From Marinifilum caeruleilacunae (GTDB lineage Bacteria; Bacteroidota; Bacteroidia; Bacteroidales; Marinifilaceae): a stretch of DNA of 64,000 bases. The stretch covers positions 62,001 through 126,000 of the forward strand of contig NZ_RZNH01000001.1 of assembly GCF_013141825.1 (NCBI RefSeq). The letters run 5' to 3'. Under the pieces are notes generated by a model. It was not told where the DNA came from and ran no database searches. It saw nothing but the letters and a program-made list of their open reading frames with translations. The translations under genes and the position numbers were made by a program. Positions 51,843 through 59,653 of this stretch are shown piece by piece (position 1 is the stretch's first letter; each line of letters starts with the position of its first letter).

Positions 51843-53273
51843 ATGAACACATTAACCAAAAGAATAACTATATCGCTCTCTATCATCCTATTTGTAAGTT
51901 TCCTAAGCAATGCTCAAACAAATGTTGCCAGCAAGCTTGAAGGTAAATCAGACTACGATCAGAAAGCTCGTACTGAATATAGTGTGAATGATGTAATCGC
52001 ATTTATTTATCAATGGTTCGCAGCCTTCGACCATCAAAAAGAAGTTGATTACTATCTAGAGCATATTGCAGAGCCTGTCGATATGCATTTTCCTGATTTT
52101 CCAATTAAATCAAAAGATGATTTTAAAAGGTGGTACAAGGGTGTTGAAGACAATATTACATGGAACAGTCATGCACTTCGAAATATCCAGGTTAGCGGAA
52201 ACGAAAAAGATGGCTGGAAAGCCAGCTATGATGTAGAATGGAAAGCGATTGGCAAACAAAATCAGCACTTTGAGATGATCATTCATCAGGATGTAGAATT
52301 GATTCGCAAAAAAGATATTTTACAGATAACACAGCATAAAGCCTATATGAAGGATATCAAGCATCAGGATACACATTTAACAGCCTTAATGAAAGCTGCA
52401 GGAAATGGCAATGCTGAATTGGTAAAAGACTTGATTGAAAAGGGAGCTAATCTATTTACTCTCGATCCTCTTACAGGCACAAGTGTGCTTCATTTTGCTG
52501 CCCAGGGAGGCAATGTTGATGTAATGAAAACATTGGTGGATAATGGTGCCGAAGCCATCATTAACTTACAAGCTGCCAGCAATAGCTTTTCCCCTTTAAT
52601 GGTAGCAACATGGTATCAAAACCCTGAAATGATAAAATATCTTTTGAGTCTGGAACATATTAATCCGAATTTGAAAGATCAGTTTGGGCGTCGCGCAGAT
52701 CAATTTCCAGCTATCGCAAAGGGTTATGATGATTATCATAAAATTGACAAAGAAATCCAATCGATTTACAAAAATTATTTTGCCAAGTATAATTCTTATA
52801 TGCAAGATAAATTTGAAGCTGATAAAACAACACCTAAAAATTTACCTGAAGATGTAAATTTAAGAATTCCAAATAATGAGGTTGGTGCCGGCCAGCACAC
52901 TGCTGCATTGGTTGCAGCTAGAGACAATAAAATTAAGCTCTTTAAAGAAATGATTAACAATGGAGCCGATTTAACTGCGGATGGTGAATACATGAAAGCA
53001 ATTGTTGCGCACAAAGCAGCATATATGGGAAATCCCGAAATCATGGCCTTAATCGTAAAACATCCGGATTTTGAGAAAATTAAAAATGCACAAGGTCCTA
53101 CCAATGGCTACACCCCACTGCACGATGCCATTTGGCATGGTCATACCCAAACGGCAAAAATTTTAATTGATGCTGGTGTAGATACCTCTATTGTAGCGTG
53201 GGATGGAATGACTCCATACGATTTGGCCAAAAAGCTACACTATTCAGACATTATGAAGCTACTAAAGGATTAA
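51843..53273 (+). CDS. exported protein: SnoaL/NTF2-like domain plus ankyrin repeats
   Basis: The 476-residue protein has a signal peptide (ISLSIILFVSFLSNAQ, cleavage near residue 24). An NTF2-like domain follows (about 40-175, FIYQWFAAFDHQKEVDYYLEH), then ankyrin repeats (about 180-305 and 340-476; examples DTHLTALMKAAGNGNAELV, GYTPLHDAIWHGHTQTAKIL). The ankyrin part should bind a partner protein. The combination of an extracytoplasmic NTF2-like domain with ankyrin repeats is unusual. It ends 6 bases before promoter element A copy 2. Confidence 0.82.
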   Translation: MNTLTKRITISLSIILFVSFLSNAQTNVASKLEGKSDYDQKARTEYSVNDVIAFIYQWFAAFDHQKEVDYYLEHIAEPVDMHFPDFPIKSKDDFKRWYKGVEDNITWNSHALRNIQVSGNEKDGWKASYDVEWKAIGKQNQHFEMIIHQDVELIRKKDILQITQHKAYMKDIKHQDTHLTALMKAAGNGNAELVKDLIEKGANLFTLDPLTGTSVLHFAAQGGNVDVMKTLVDNGAEAIINLQAASNSFSPLMVATWYQNPEMIKYLLSLEHINPNLKDQFGRRADQFPAIAKGYDDYHKIDKEIQSIYKNYFAKYNSYMQDKFEADKTTPKNLPEDVNLRIPNNEVGAGQHTAALVAARDNKIKLFKEMINNGADLTADGEYMKAIVAHKAAYMGNPEIMALIVKHPDFEKIKNAQGPTNGYTPLHDAIWHGHTQTAKILIDAGVDTSIVAWDGMTPYDLAKKLHYSDIMKLLKD

Positions 53274-53278
53274 CTTTT

Positions 53279-53383
53279 CATTAACAGCACACTATTTATC
53301 TGTGAATCTTTAAAATACACATTTGTGTAACTATAACAGGTGTCTGTTACCAATCAAAGCAAAGAGCTGAAAAGTTAATTTTG
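53279..53383 (+). promoter_or_regulatory. promoter element A, copy 2
   Basis: CATTAACA (53279), TACACATTTGTGTAACTA (53316-53333) and TGTTAC (53345-53350) precede the -7 element TAATTTTG (53376-53383). All offsets from the first base (37, 47, 66 and 97) equal those at 49382-49486. By hand about 50 of the first 75 bases are identical with no gap. It drives the NosR-like operon. Confidence 0.75.
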
Positions 53384-53428
53384 CCCCAGATCCATTAAGA
53401 ATACGATAGATCCAATCAAAAAACACAT

Positions 53429-54589
53429 ATGCAGAACAAATTTATGGAGAGCATCGCCAACACGGTGCTCTTACTTTTATTTTTTATGGCAGCAGTTTCC
53501 TACAACGGAAAGTTGTTTGGTCATAAAGCCGAAGACTTATTTTCATCTGAAAAGGATGAAATTGAAATTATTGCCCCAACTACAAGTCAATTGGGCAAAC
53601 TGGGAATTAGTGAAGGTATTTTAAAAGAAGAAAAAAAGGGAGTCTGGATCACAGGAGAAAATTTTGGCGGGGATAAGGTGATCAATACACTTGCGTTCAG
53701 CAAAGGTGTGTATGGATTTGGTGGTCCTACTCCCCTGCTTTTGCAGATCGATTCTTCCAACAAGATTAAGAACATTCTTCTTTTGGAAAATAATGAAACA
53801 CCCGATTTTATTGCTTCCATAAAAAGCGAAGGAATAATCGATCAGTGGATGGGCAAAGATTACCAGGAAATGTCATCCATAAAACCAGATATATTGTCTG
53901 GTGCAACTATGACTTCCAGTTCCATAAACAGATCGATACTAAACAGTTTGCAAGCCATTAGCAATGGCGGTAACAAAACCAATTGGCTTTCGATAATCGA
54001 TACCAAGAGTATAGTGGCCATTCTTGTGATTCTGCTAGCTGTGTTTGTTTCTTTCCGAGCCAAATCAAATAAACATTTGAGAACCTTACAACTGGTATTA
54101 AATACTGCCATTTTAGGATTTTGGTGCGGTAAGTTTATCTCCATTAATGTTTTGTTGGGATGGACAGCCAATGGTATGAATCTGTTAACAAGCAGTGCTG
54201 TATTTCTGATGCTGGTTCTCGCTATTGTCATGCCACTGTTTTTCAAAAAGAAATCTTTCTATTGCAATTGGGTCTGCCCTTTTGGTTCGGCCCAGGAACT
54301 GGCAGGCAAACTGAGTAAGAAAAAGTTCCATCCAAGTCAGAAATTCATGAAGATTCTGAAACATAGCCAAAGCTTTATTACACTGGCGGTTTTCTTCAGC
54401 CTTTGGCTAGGAATGGCTTCCGATATTGTTGATTATGAACCATTTTCCGCCTTCATTTTTCAACATGCTTCCCTGGCTGTAATTTGTATTGCCGTAATCA
54501 GTCTTGTTATTTCAATCATCACACCTCGTCCATGGTGTCGATTCGTATGTCCAACCGGTCAGATTTTAAACTGGACCAACAAAATGTAA
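53429..54589 (+). CDS. NosR/RnfG-like FMN-binding 4Fe-4S membrane protein
   Basis: A 386-residue membrane protein. An N-terminal anchor helix (about 9-25) is followed by an FMN_bind domain (about 60-185). Its flavinylation motif SGATMT (Thr162) is where ApbE would attach FMN covalently, outside the cytoplasm. Four to five membrane segments follow, with two polyferredoxin-type cysteine loops, CNWVCPFGSAQE and CRFVCPTGQI. It resembles NosR/NapH-type electron conduits, here with only part of the cysteine set. It heads an operon whose next genes encode flavoenzymes. Confidence 0.85.
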   Translation: MQNKFMESIANTVLLLLFFMAAVSYNGKLFGHKAEDLFSSEKDEIEIIAPTTSQLGKLGISEGILKEEKKGVWITGENFGGDKVINTLAFSKGVYGFGGPTPLLLQIDSSNKIKNILLLENNETPDFIASIKSEGIIDQWMGKDYQEMSSIKPDILSGATMTSSSINRSILNSLQAISNGGNKTNWLSIIDTKSIVAILVILLAVFVSFRAKSNKHLRTLQLVLNTAILGFWCGKFISINVLLGWTANGMNLLTSSAVFLMLVLAIVMPLFFKKKSFYCNWVCPFGSAQELAGKLSKKKFHPSQKFMKILKHSQSFITLAVFFSLWLGMASDIVDYEPFSAFIFQHASLAVICIAVISLVISIITPRPWCRFVCPTGQILNWTNKM

Positions 54590-54592
54590 ATC

Positions 54593-55282
54593 ATGAACAT
54601 TCAAAAAACACTAAATATTATTCTTGCACTTTCTCTGGTGGTTTTATTGATAAAAATGAACCAACGAGAAGAAGCAACCATAAGCAACGATACTTCGGAG
54701 CCAACAGACTACACCAATATCCCAAAAAAGAATATTGGAAATCACGCTGCACTCTATGCCACACCAACAACGGTTGTTGGCACAAAAGTAGATGGTAAGG
54801 TCAACTGGATTGCCATAGCACACATCGGAAATATTGGTTTCGATTGCCTGATTTTAAGTTCCGGCAAGTCACATTATTCAAATCAGGGTATTAAAAAGAA
54901 TGGAACTCTTTCTGTAAACATGGTTTCAGAATCAATGATGATTCCGGCAGATTTTGTTGGAATGAAATCTGGAAAAGATGTTGACAAATCAAATGTATTT
55001 GAATATTTTGAAGGGAGTTTAGAAAATGCTCCAATGATAAAGTCATCACCCATTACAATGGAATGTGAGGTAATTGATGTATATGATACGGAACATCACG
55101 ATAATTTCATTGTGAAAGTTGTAAATACATACGTTAGTGAAAGCGTACTGGACGAAAATGAGAAAATTGACTTTAACAAAGTAAAGCCACTATTATTTGA
55201 AATGCCAAAACGTGGTTATTACAAACTTGGGGAAAGAGTTGGCGATGCCTGGAAAGAAGGAAACAAGTTCAAAAATCAATAA
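54593..55282 (+). CDS. membrane-anchored flavin reductase-like protein
   Basis: The 229-residue protein has a single N-terminal hydrophobic segment (NIILALSLVVLLI, about 8-20), then a flavin-reductase-like split-barrel domain (about 45-220: NHAALYATPTTVVGTKVDG, GFDCLILSSGKSHYSNQGI, FVGMKSGKDVDKSN). Members bind FMN and reduce it or another acceptor with NAD(P)H. The anchor is unusual for this family and suggests membrane attachment, possibly extracytoplasmic. It lies 3 bases after the NosR-like gene. Confidence 0.8.
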   Translation: MNIQKTLNIILALSLVVLLIKMNQREEATISNDTSEPTDYTNIPKKNIGNHAALYATPTTVVGTKVDGKVNWIAIAHIGNIGFDCLILSSGKSHYSNQGIKKNGTLSVNMVSESMMIPADFVGMKSGKDVDKSNVFEYFEGSLENAPMIKSSPITMECEVIDVYDTEHHDNFIVKVVNTYVSESVLDENEKIDFNKVKPLLFEMPKRGYYKLGERVGDAWKEGNKFKNQ

Positions 55283-55298
55283 TAAAACAGTAAGGAAT

Positions 55299-55934
55299 AT
55301 GAAACTTATAGCGATTAACGGAAGTCCTAAAAAGGAAGGCAACACCTATCATGCGCTTCGTCTGGTATGTGAGCAGCTGGAAGCAAAAGGAATTGAAACG
55401 GAAATTTTGCAGGTAGGCATTAAAAATGTGAAAGCTTGTACTGCTTGTAACATGTGTGCAAAAAACCAGGATGAGAAATGTATCATTAAAAATGATGATG
55501 TAAATGACTGGATTCAGAAGATGAAGGAAGCTGACGGAATTCTGCTGGGATCGCCGGTTCACTATGCCGCTTTAGGTGCCGGTATGAAGTCGTTTCTGGA
55601 CCGTGCTTTCTATGTAAGTGGTGTAAACGGCAACCTATTCCGTCATAAAGTTGGTGCATCTATTGCTGCTGTGCGCCGATCGGGTGGATTGCCTGCATTC
55701 AACGAAATGAACAACTACCTGAACTATTCTGAAATGATGATTCCTACTTCAAACTATTGGAATGTGATACACGGAACCATGCCAGGTGAAGTACACAAGG
55801 ATGAAGAAGGGGTTCAGATTATGAGAGTTTTGGGTAAAAACATGGCTTACCTAATGGAACTTATAGAGAATGGCAAAGGAACAGTAGAAGCACCAGCTCC
55901 TGAAAAGAAAGCATTCACTCACTTTATCAGATAA
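55299..55934 (+). CDS. iron-sulfur-flavoprotein-like NAD(P)H:FMN reductase
   Basis: The 211-residue flavodoxin-fold protein begins MKLIAINGSPKKEGNTYHAL (FMN phosphate loop). The cysteine motif CTACNMCAKNQDEKC lies near residue 48, and GILLGSPVHYAALGAGMKSFLDR forms the flavin site. There is no signal peptide or anchor, so it is cytoplasmic. The frame reads back to 55197 through the upstream gene; the ATG at 55299 is the family start. It is 16 bases after the anchored flavin reductase gene and resembles the 49804 protein. Confidence 0.88.
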   Translation: MKLIAINGSPKKEGNTYHALRLVCEQLEAKGIETEILQVGIKNVKACTACNMCAKNQDEKCIIKNDDVNDWIQKMKEADGILLGSPVHYAALGAGMKSFLDRAFYVSGVNGNLFRHKVGASIAAVRRSGGLPAFNEMNNYLNYSEMMIPTSNYWNVIHGTMPGEVHKDEEGVQIMRVLGKNMAYLMELIENGKGTVEAPAPEKKAFTHFIR

Positions 55935-55949
55935 TCAGAGAAATCGTAT

Positions 55950-56582
55950 ATGAGTATTAAAAACATTGGAACCGCACAGATTGTGAATATTCTTTTGGCA
56001 GTCTGTGTGCTATTATTGATCTTAAAATTCAGTTCAAAAACTGAGCAAAAAATGAATTCAGAAAATCATACATTGGAAATCATACACCAAAGAAAGAGTG
56101 TGAGAAATTATACCGATGAGAAGGTAAGCAAGGAACAACTGGAAAACCTGGTAAAAGCCGGAATGGCTGCTCCAACTGCTGTAAACAAGCAACCCTGGGC
56201 TTTTATTGCCATTGACGATAGAAGCACCCTGGATCAGTTGGGCGATGCCCTTCCCTATGCTAAAATGACCAAAAAAGCCAGCGCTGCCATTATCGTTTGT
56301 GGTGATCTTAGCAAAGCATTACAAGATTGGGAGCAGGAATTTTGGATTCAAGACTGTTCTGCTGCCACTCAAAACATTTTGTTGGCTGCCGAATCGATGG
56401 GATTAGGTGCTGTATGGACTGCCGCTTACCCTGCAAAAGACAGAATGGCATCGGTAGTGGAAATTCTGCAATTGCCAGAACATATTGTTCCGTTAAATGT
56501 TATTCCAATTGGTTATCCTACAGGAGTAGAAAAGCCAAAAGACAAATGGAAACCTGAAAACCTGCATTGGCAGAAATGGTAA
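55950..56582 (+). CDS. membrane-anchored nitroreductase-family protein
   Basis: The 210-residue protein has an N-terminal hydrophobic segment (IVNILLAVCVLLLILKF, about 10-27) with a pattern like that of the 54593 protein. The nitroreductase domain follows: IIHQRKSVRNYTDEKV (FMN contact), MAAPTAVNKQPWAFI, AATQNILLAAESMGLGAVW and IPIGYPTGVEKPKDKW. The soluble family is normally cytoplasmic and unanchored. It lies 15 bases after the flavodoxin-like reductase in the element A copy 2 operon. Confidence 0.85.
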   Translation: MSIKNIGTAQIVNILLAVCVLLLILKFSSKTEQKMNSENHTLEIIHQRKSVRNYTDEKVSKEQLENLVKAGMAAPTAVNKQPWAFIAIDDRSTLDQLGDALPYAKMTKKASAAIIVCGDLSKALQDWEQEFWIQDCSAATQNILLAAESMGLGAVWTAAYPAKDRMASVVEILQLPEHIVPLNVIPIGYPTGVEKPKDKWKPENLHWQKW

Positions 56583-56634
56583 AAGTTCGTTTGAATTTGA
56601 ATGAACGCACAATGATTTATTTAAAACAATTACT

Positions 56635-57666
56635 ATGAGTTGGAAATACCTAATAACAGCATCTTTTTTATTGAGTATGCTGGCCTGTAAACCTGCAAAG
56701 CAGAACCAAGACAAACAAATTGAAGTAATTGCTTCATCGGATAAACAATGGACAGGAGTTGCCGTGAGCCAAAATGGCCGTCTGTTCGTAAATTTTCCAA
56801 AATGGTCGGATGATGTTCCTGTAAGTGTGGCAGAAATTATTGATGGCAAAACTGTTGCTTTTCCAAGCCCGGAATGGAATAATCCTGAAAAAAACGAATC
56901 CTTTAAGGCGGTTCAATCGGTAGTGGTTGATGAGCAAAACAAACTTTGGGTTTTGGATACCCGAAATCCTCTTTTTCAGGGCGTTTTGGAAGGAGGTCCC
57001 AAATTGTATGTATTTAATCTGGAGAACAATGAGATGGAAAAGATGTACAGCTTTCCTGAAGGTGTTTACCAGCCCAATTCTTATTTTAATGATGTTAGGA
57101 TTGATACCGAAAATCAATTTGCTTACATGACCGATTCAGGAAATGGTGCTCTTATTGTTTTGGATTTACAATTGGGTGAATCGAAGCGAGTATTGGACCT
57201 CCACTTCTCTACAGAAAGTGAAGTAGATCACCTGGTTTGCGATGGAGTTAAATGGGAAAACTCTGTCCATTCCGATGGCATTGCCCTTTCTCCCGATAAG
57301 CAATTCTTGTACTACATTGCTTTAACAGGCCATAGTTTGTACAGGATTTCTACCAAAGTATTGCGCGATTTGAACTTATCGGATGAGCAAATTGCAGCCC
57401 AGGTTGAAATGGTAAAAAAAGTACCTGCTACCGATGGAATGATGTTCGATAAAGATGGAAACCTATGGCTAGGGGGTTTGGAGGACAATTCTATTAATGT
57501 TCTGCAAAGCAATGGTGAAATTAAAAAACAGGTAAAAGATGAGATCATTCGTTGGGCCGATTCATTTGCTATGGATCAGACTGGCAATGTTTATTTCACG
57601 ACATCGCAAATTCATCTGCCTGAAAATCAGCGAAAGCAATACCAGGTAATTCAACTAAAAAAATAA
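56635..57666 (+). CDS. Yellow/MRJP-like beta-propeller lipoprotein
   Basis: The 343-residue protein has a lipoprotein signal (LLSMLACKPAK, lipidated Cys about residue 18). The mature part matches the Major Royal Jelly/Yellow family in its bacterial form: WTGVAVSQNGRLFVNFPKWSDD, LWVLDTRNP, YQPNSYFNDVRIDTENQFAYMTDSG and HSDGIALSPDKQFLYYIALTGH. Its role is unknown; eukaryotic members act on quinone-like dopachromes, so a link with quinone chemistry is tempting but unproven. It is 2 bases upstream of the aldo/keto reductase gene. Confidence 0.82.
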   Translation: MSWKYLITASFLLSMLACKPAKQNQDKQIEVIASSDKQWTGVAVSQNGRLFVNFPKWSDDVPVSVAEIIDGKTVAFPSPEWNNPEKNESFKAVQSVVVDEQNKLWVLDTRNPLFQGVLEGGPKLYVFNLENNEMEKMYSFPEGVYQPNSYFNDVRIDTENQFAYMTDSGNGALIVLDLQLGESKRVLDLHFSTESEVDHLVCDGVKWENSVHSDGIALSPDKQFLYYIALTGHSLYRISTKVLRDLNLSDEQIAAQVEMVKKVPATDGMMFDKDGNLWLGGLEDNSINVLQSNGEIKKQVKDEIIRWADSFAMDQTGNVYFTTSQIHLPENQRKQYQVIQLKK

Positions 57667-57668
57667 AA

Positions 57669-58622
57669 ATGAAGTGCTTAGAATATAAGAATGCAGACCA
57701 AATGCCAATATTAGGACTTGGCACCTGGAAATCTGCTCCCGGAGAAGTATATACAGCAGTAAAAGAAGCTGTTAAGATGGGATATCGCCATATCGATTGT
57801 GCTGCCATTTATGGCAATGAGAAAGAGATTGGTCAGGCAATAAGCGAATTAATAAAAGAAGGTGTAGTGCAGCGAGAGGAGCTTTGGATCACATCTAAAC
57901 TTTGGAATAACAATCATGGCAAAGACAATGTGGTTCCTGCTTTGAAACAGACCCTTTCCGACCTGCAATTGGAATATCTTGATTTGTACTTAATTCACTG
58001 GCCCGTTGCTTTTAAAAAGGATGTTGCAGGAGCTCAGAAGGCCGAAGATTACCTTTCACTGGAAGAGCAACCTATTGCCGACACCTGGCTTGGTATGGAA
58101 AAAGCTGTTGAACTGGGATTGAGCAGAAATATTGGAGTTAGTAATTTTTCTGTAAAGAAATTAAAAGCCCTGATGAAAGTGGCAACAATTAAACCGGAAA
58201 TGAACCAGGTTGAGTTACATCCCTATTTCCAGCAAAATCAGTTGGTAGACTATTGCCGAAAGAATGACATTCATGTTACTGCCTATTCACCTTTGGGATC
58301 ATCGGATCGTCCGGAAGGCTTAAAAAGCAAAGATGAACCCATTCTGCTGCAGGATTCACGTATTGAAGCCATTGCAAAAACCAAAGAAATTACTGTGGCA
58401 CAGGTAATTCTGGCCTGGATTGCACAAAGAGGCATTTCAGTAATTCCTAAATCGGTAAATCCGGCTCGCCTGCAACAAAATCTTGCTTCACGCGATATCA
58501 CGCTAAGCGAAAAAGAGTTGCAAGAAATGGCAGCCTTGAATATTGACCGCAGATATGTAGATGGGAAATTCTGGGAGGTAGCTGGTGGTCCTTACACAGC
58601 AGCCAATGTTTGGGATGAATAA
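57669..58622 (+). CDS. aldo/keto reductase
   Basis: The 317-residue (alpha/beta)8 NADPH-dependent reductase has its catalytic tetrad in order: Asp in HIDCAAIYGNE with Tyr in the same motif, Lys in LWITSKLWNN and His in YLIHWPVAF. The cofactor-binding motif is SVIPKSVNPARLQQN. It reduces aldehydes and ketones; the substrate is unknown. It ends the operon with the Yellow-like lipoprotein, just before a dyad and the AraC gene. Confidence 0.93.
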   Translation: MKCLEYKNADQMPILGLGTWKSAPGEVYTAVKEAVKMGYRHIDCAAIYGNEKEIGQAISELIKEGVVQREELWITSKLWNNNHGKDNVVPALKQTLSDLQLEYLDLYLIHWPVAFKKDVAGAQKAEDYLSLEEQPIADTWLGMEKAVELGLSRNIGVSNFSVKKLKALMKVATIKPEMNQVELHPYFQQNQLVDYCRKNDIHVTAYSPLGSSDRPEGLKSKDEPILLQDSRIEAIAKTKEITVAQVILAWIAQRGISVIPKSVNPARLQQNLASRDITLSEKELQEMAALNIDRRYVDGKFWEVAGGPYTAANVWDE

Positions 58623-58634
58623 AAAATGAATTGA

Positions 58635-58673
58635 ATACCCATGTCATAAATTCGCATGACATGGGTATATTTG
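58635..58673 (+). promoter_or_regulatory. 13-base perfect dyad overlapping the AraC gene promoter
   Basis: ATACCCATGTCAT (58635-58647) and ATGACATGGGTAT (58656-58668) are perfectly complementary around 8 bases. The -7 element TATATTTG (58666-58673) overlaps the right arm. No T-run follows, so a terminator for the upstream gene is less likely than an operator. The ATG of the AraC gene is at 58704. Confidence 0.6.
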
Positions 58674-58703
58674 TAAGTATCTAAGCTTATTACCCTGTGA
58701 TAT

Positions 58704-59567
58704 ATGATTCAAAAAATTTCGAACATTCAAGAGCTATATCAACTTACTGGATTTGATCACTCTCCTATTACTGATCATTTTGATATCATCACACACCAGG
58801 AAACCTATCCAAGCACCCGCAAAATGGTTCCTGCACATCGTAGAGATTTTTTTTCAATCATCTTTCTTGAAAATCAGCAGGAAGGTGAAATGCAGATCAA
58901 CCAGGATAAGCATGCCAATCAGGAAGACATTATATTTTTTCAAGGTCCTCAGCATGTGTTTAGTTTTGTAAGAGGAGAATCGATGACTGGTTTTCTGATA
59001 TTCTTCAAGCCAGAGTTTCTTTTGCCACTAAAGAATGATGTTGTTTCAGACTTTTCCTTTTTCAGAAGCAGTGAGAATAACTTGTTTCATCTAAACAGCA
59101 CTGATAAAAAGGAGTTTGTAAACTTGTTCAAGATGATCAAGTCGGAAAGTCGAAATCAAGAGGTTGTGAAAGCCCTATTACTTGCCTTACTTGAAAAAGC
59201 TGCACTACTTCAGAAAAAACACCAAACCATTGAAAAAGCAATACCTGGTGAAATTCAATTGGTTAATAACTTCAAAAGACTGGTTAATAATCATTTTATT
59301 GAAGAGAAATCTGTTGAGTTTTACGCCATACAGTTAAATCTCACTGCAAATTATCTAAACAACAGGATTAAAGCCCAAACCGGTAAAACGGCAAAAGAAC
59401 ACATTTCGGAAAGAATCCTGCTTGAAGCAAAAAACATGTTGTTGTATACTGATTTTGATATCGCTGAAATCAGCTTCAGACTGAACTTCTCAGAACCTAC
59501 CTACTTTGGGAAATTCTTTAAGAAACACACACAAATTACGCCACGAGCTTTTCGATCGAATCGCTAA
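58704..59567 (+). CDS. AraC-family transcriptional regulator
   Basis: The 287-residue protein has an N-terminal cupin-type effector domain (about 20-160) and a C-terminal double-HTH AraC domain (about 195-287: FYAIQLNLTANYLNNRIKAQTG, then DFDIAEISFRLNFSEPTYFGKFFKKHT, ending TPRAF). It is the natural candidate to bind promoter element B, one copy of which lies directly downstream of its stop. Its own promoter overlaps a perfect 13-base dyad. Confidence 0.93.
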   Translation: MIQKISNIQELYQLTGFDHSPITDHFDIITHQETYPSTRKMVPAHRRDFFSIIFLENQQEGEMQINQDKHANQEDIIFFQGPQHVFSFVRGESMTGFLIFFKPEFLLPLKNDVVSDFSFFRSSENNLFHLNSTDKKEFVNLFKMIKSESRNQEVVKALLLALLEKAALLQKKHQTIEKAIPGEIQLVNNFKRLVNNHFIEEKSVEFYAIQLNLTANYLNNRIKAQTGKTAKEHISERILLEAKNMLLYTDFDIAEISFRLNFSEPTYFGKFFKKHTQITPRAFRSNR

Positions 59568-59627
59568 TTATTACCATTTCTCCCTTTTTTAGTATTATCA
59601 CTCACCCTCTATTCTAGCCTACTTTTG
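59562..59627 (+). promoter_or_regulatory. promoter element B, copy 2 (SDR gene)
   Basis: CGCTAATTATTACCATTTCT (59562-59581), then CCCT and TTAGTAT (59589-59595), are shared with 51011-51046 without gaps. The -7 element TACTTTTG (59620-59627) starts 58 bases from the element, against 57 in copy 1. It is next to the AraC gene and in front of an SDR gene. Confidence 0.7.
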
Positions 59628-59653
59628 TATTATCAGATTATAAGAAAGATAAT

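Noticed and set aside
54484-54798. Plus-strand open frame across the NosR-like/flavin reductase junction
   Set aside because: It overlaps two convincing genes in a different frame and has no recognisable product.
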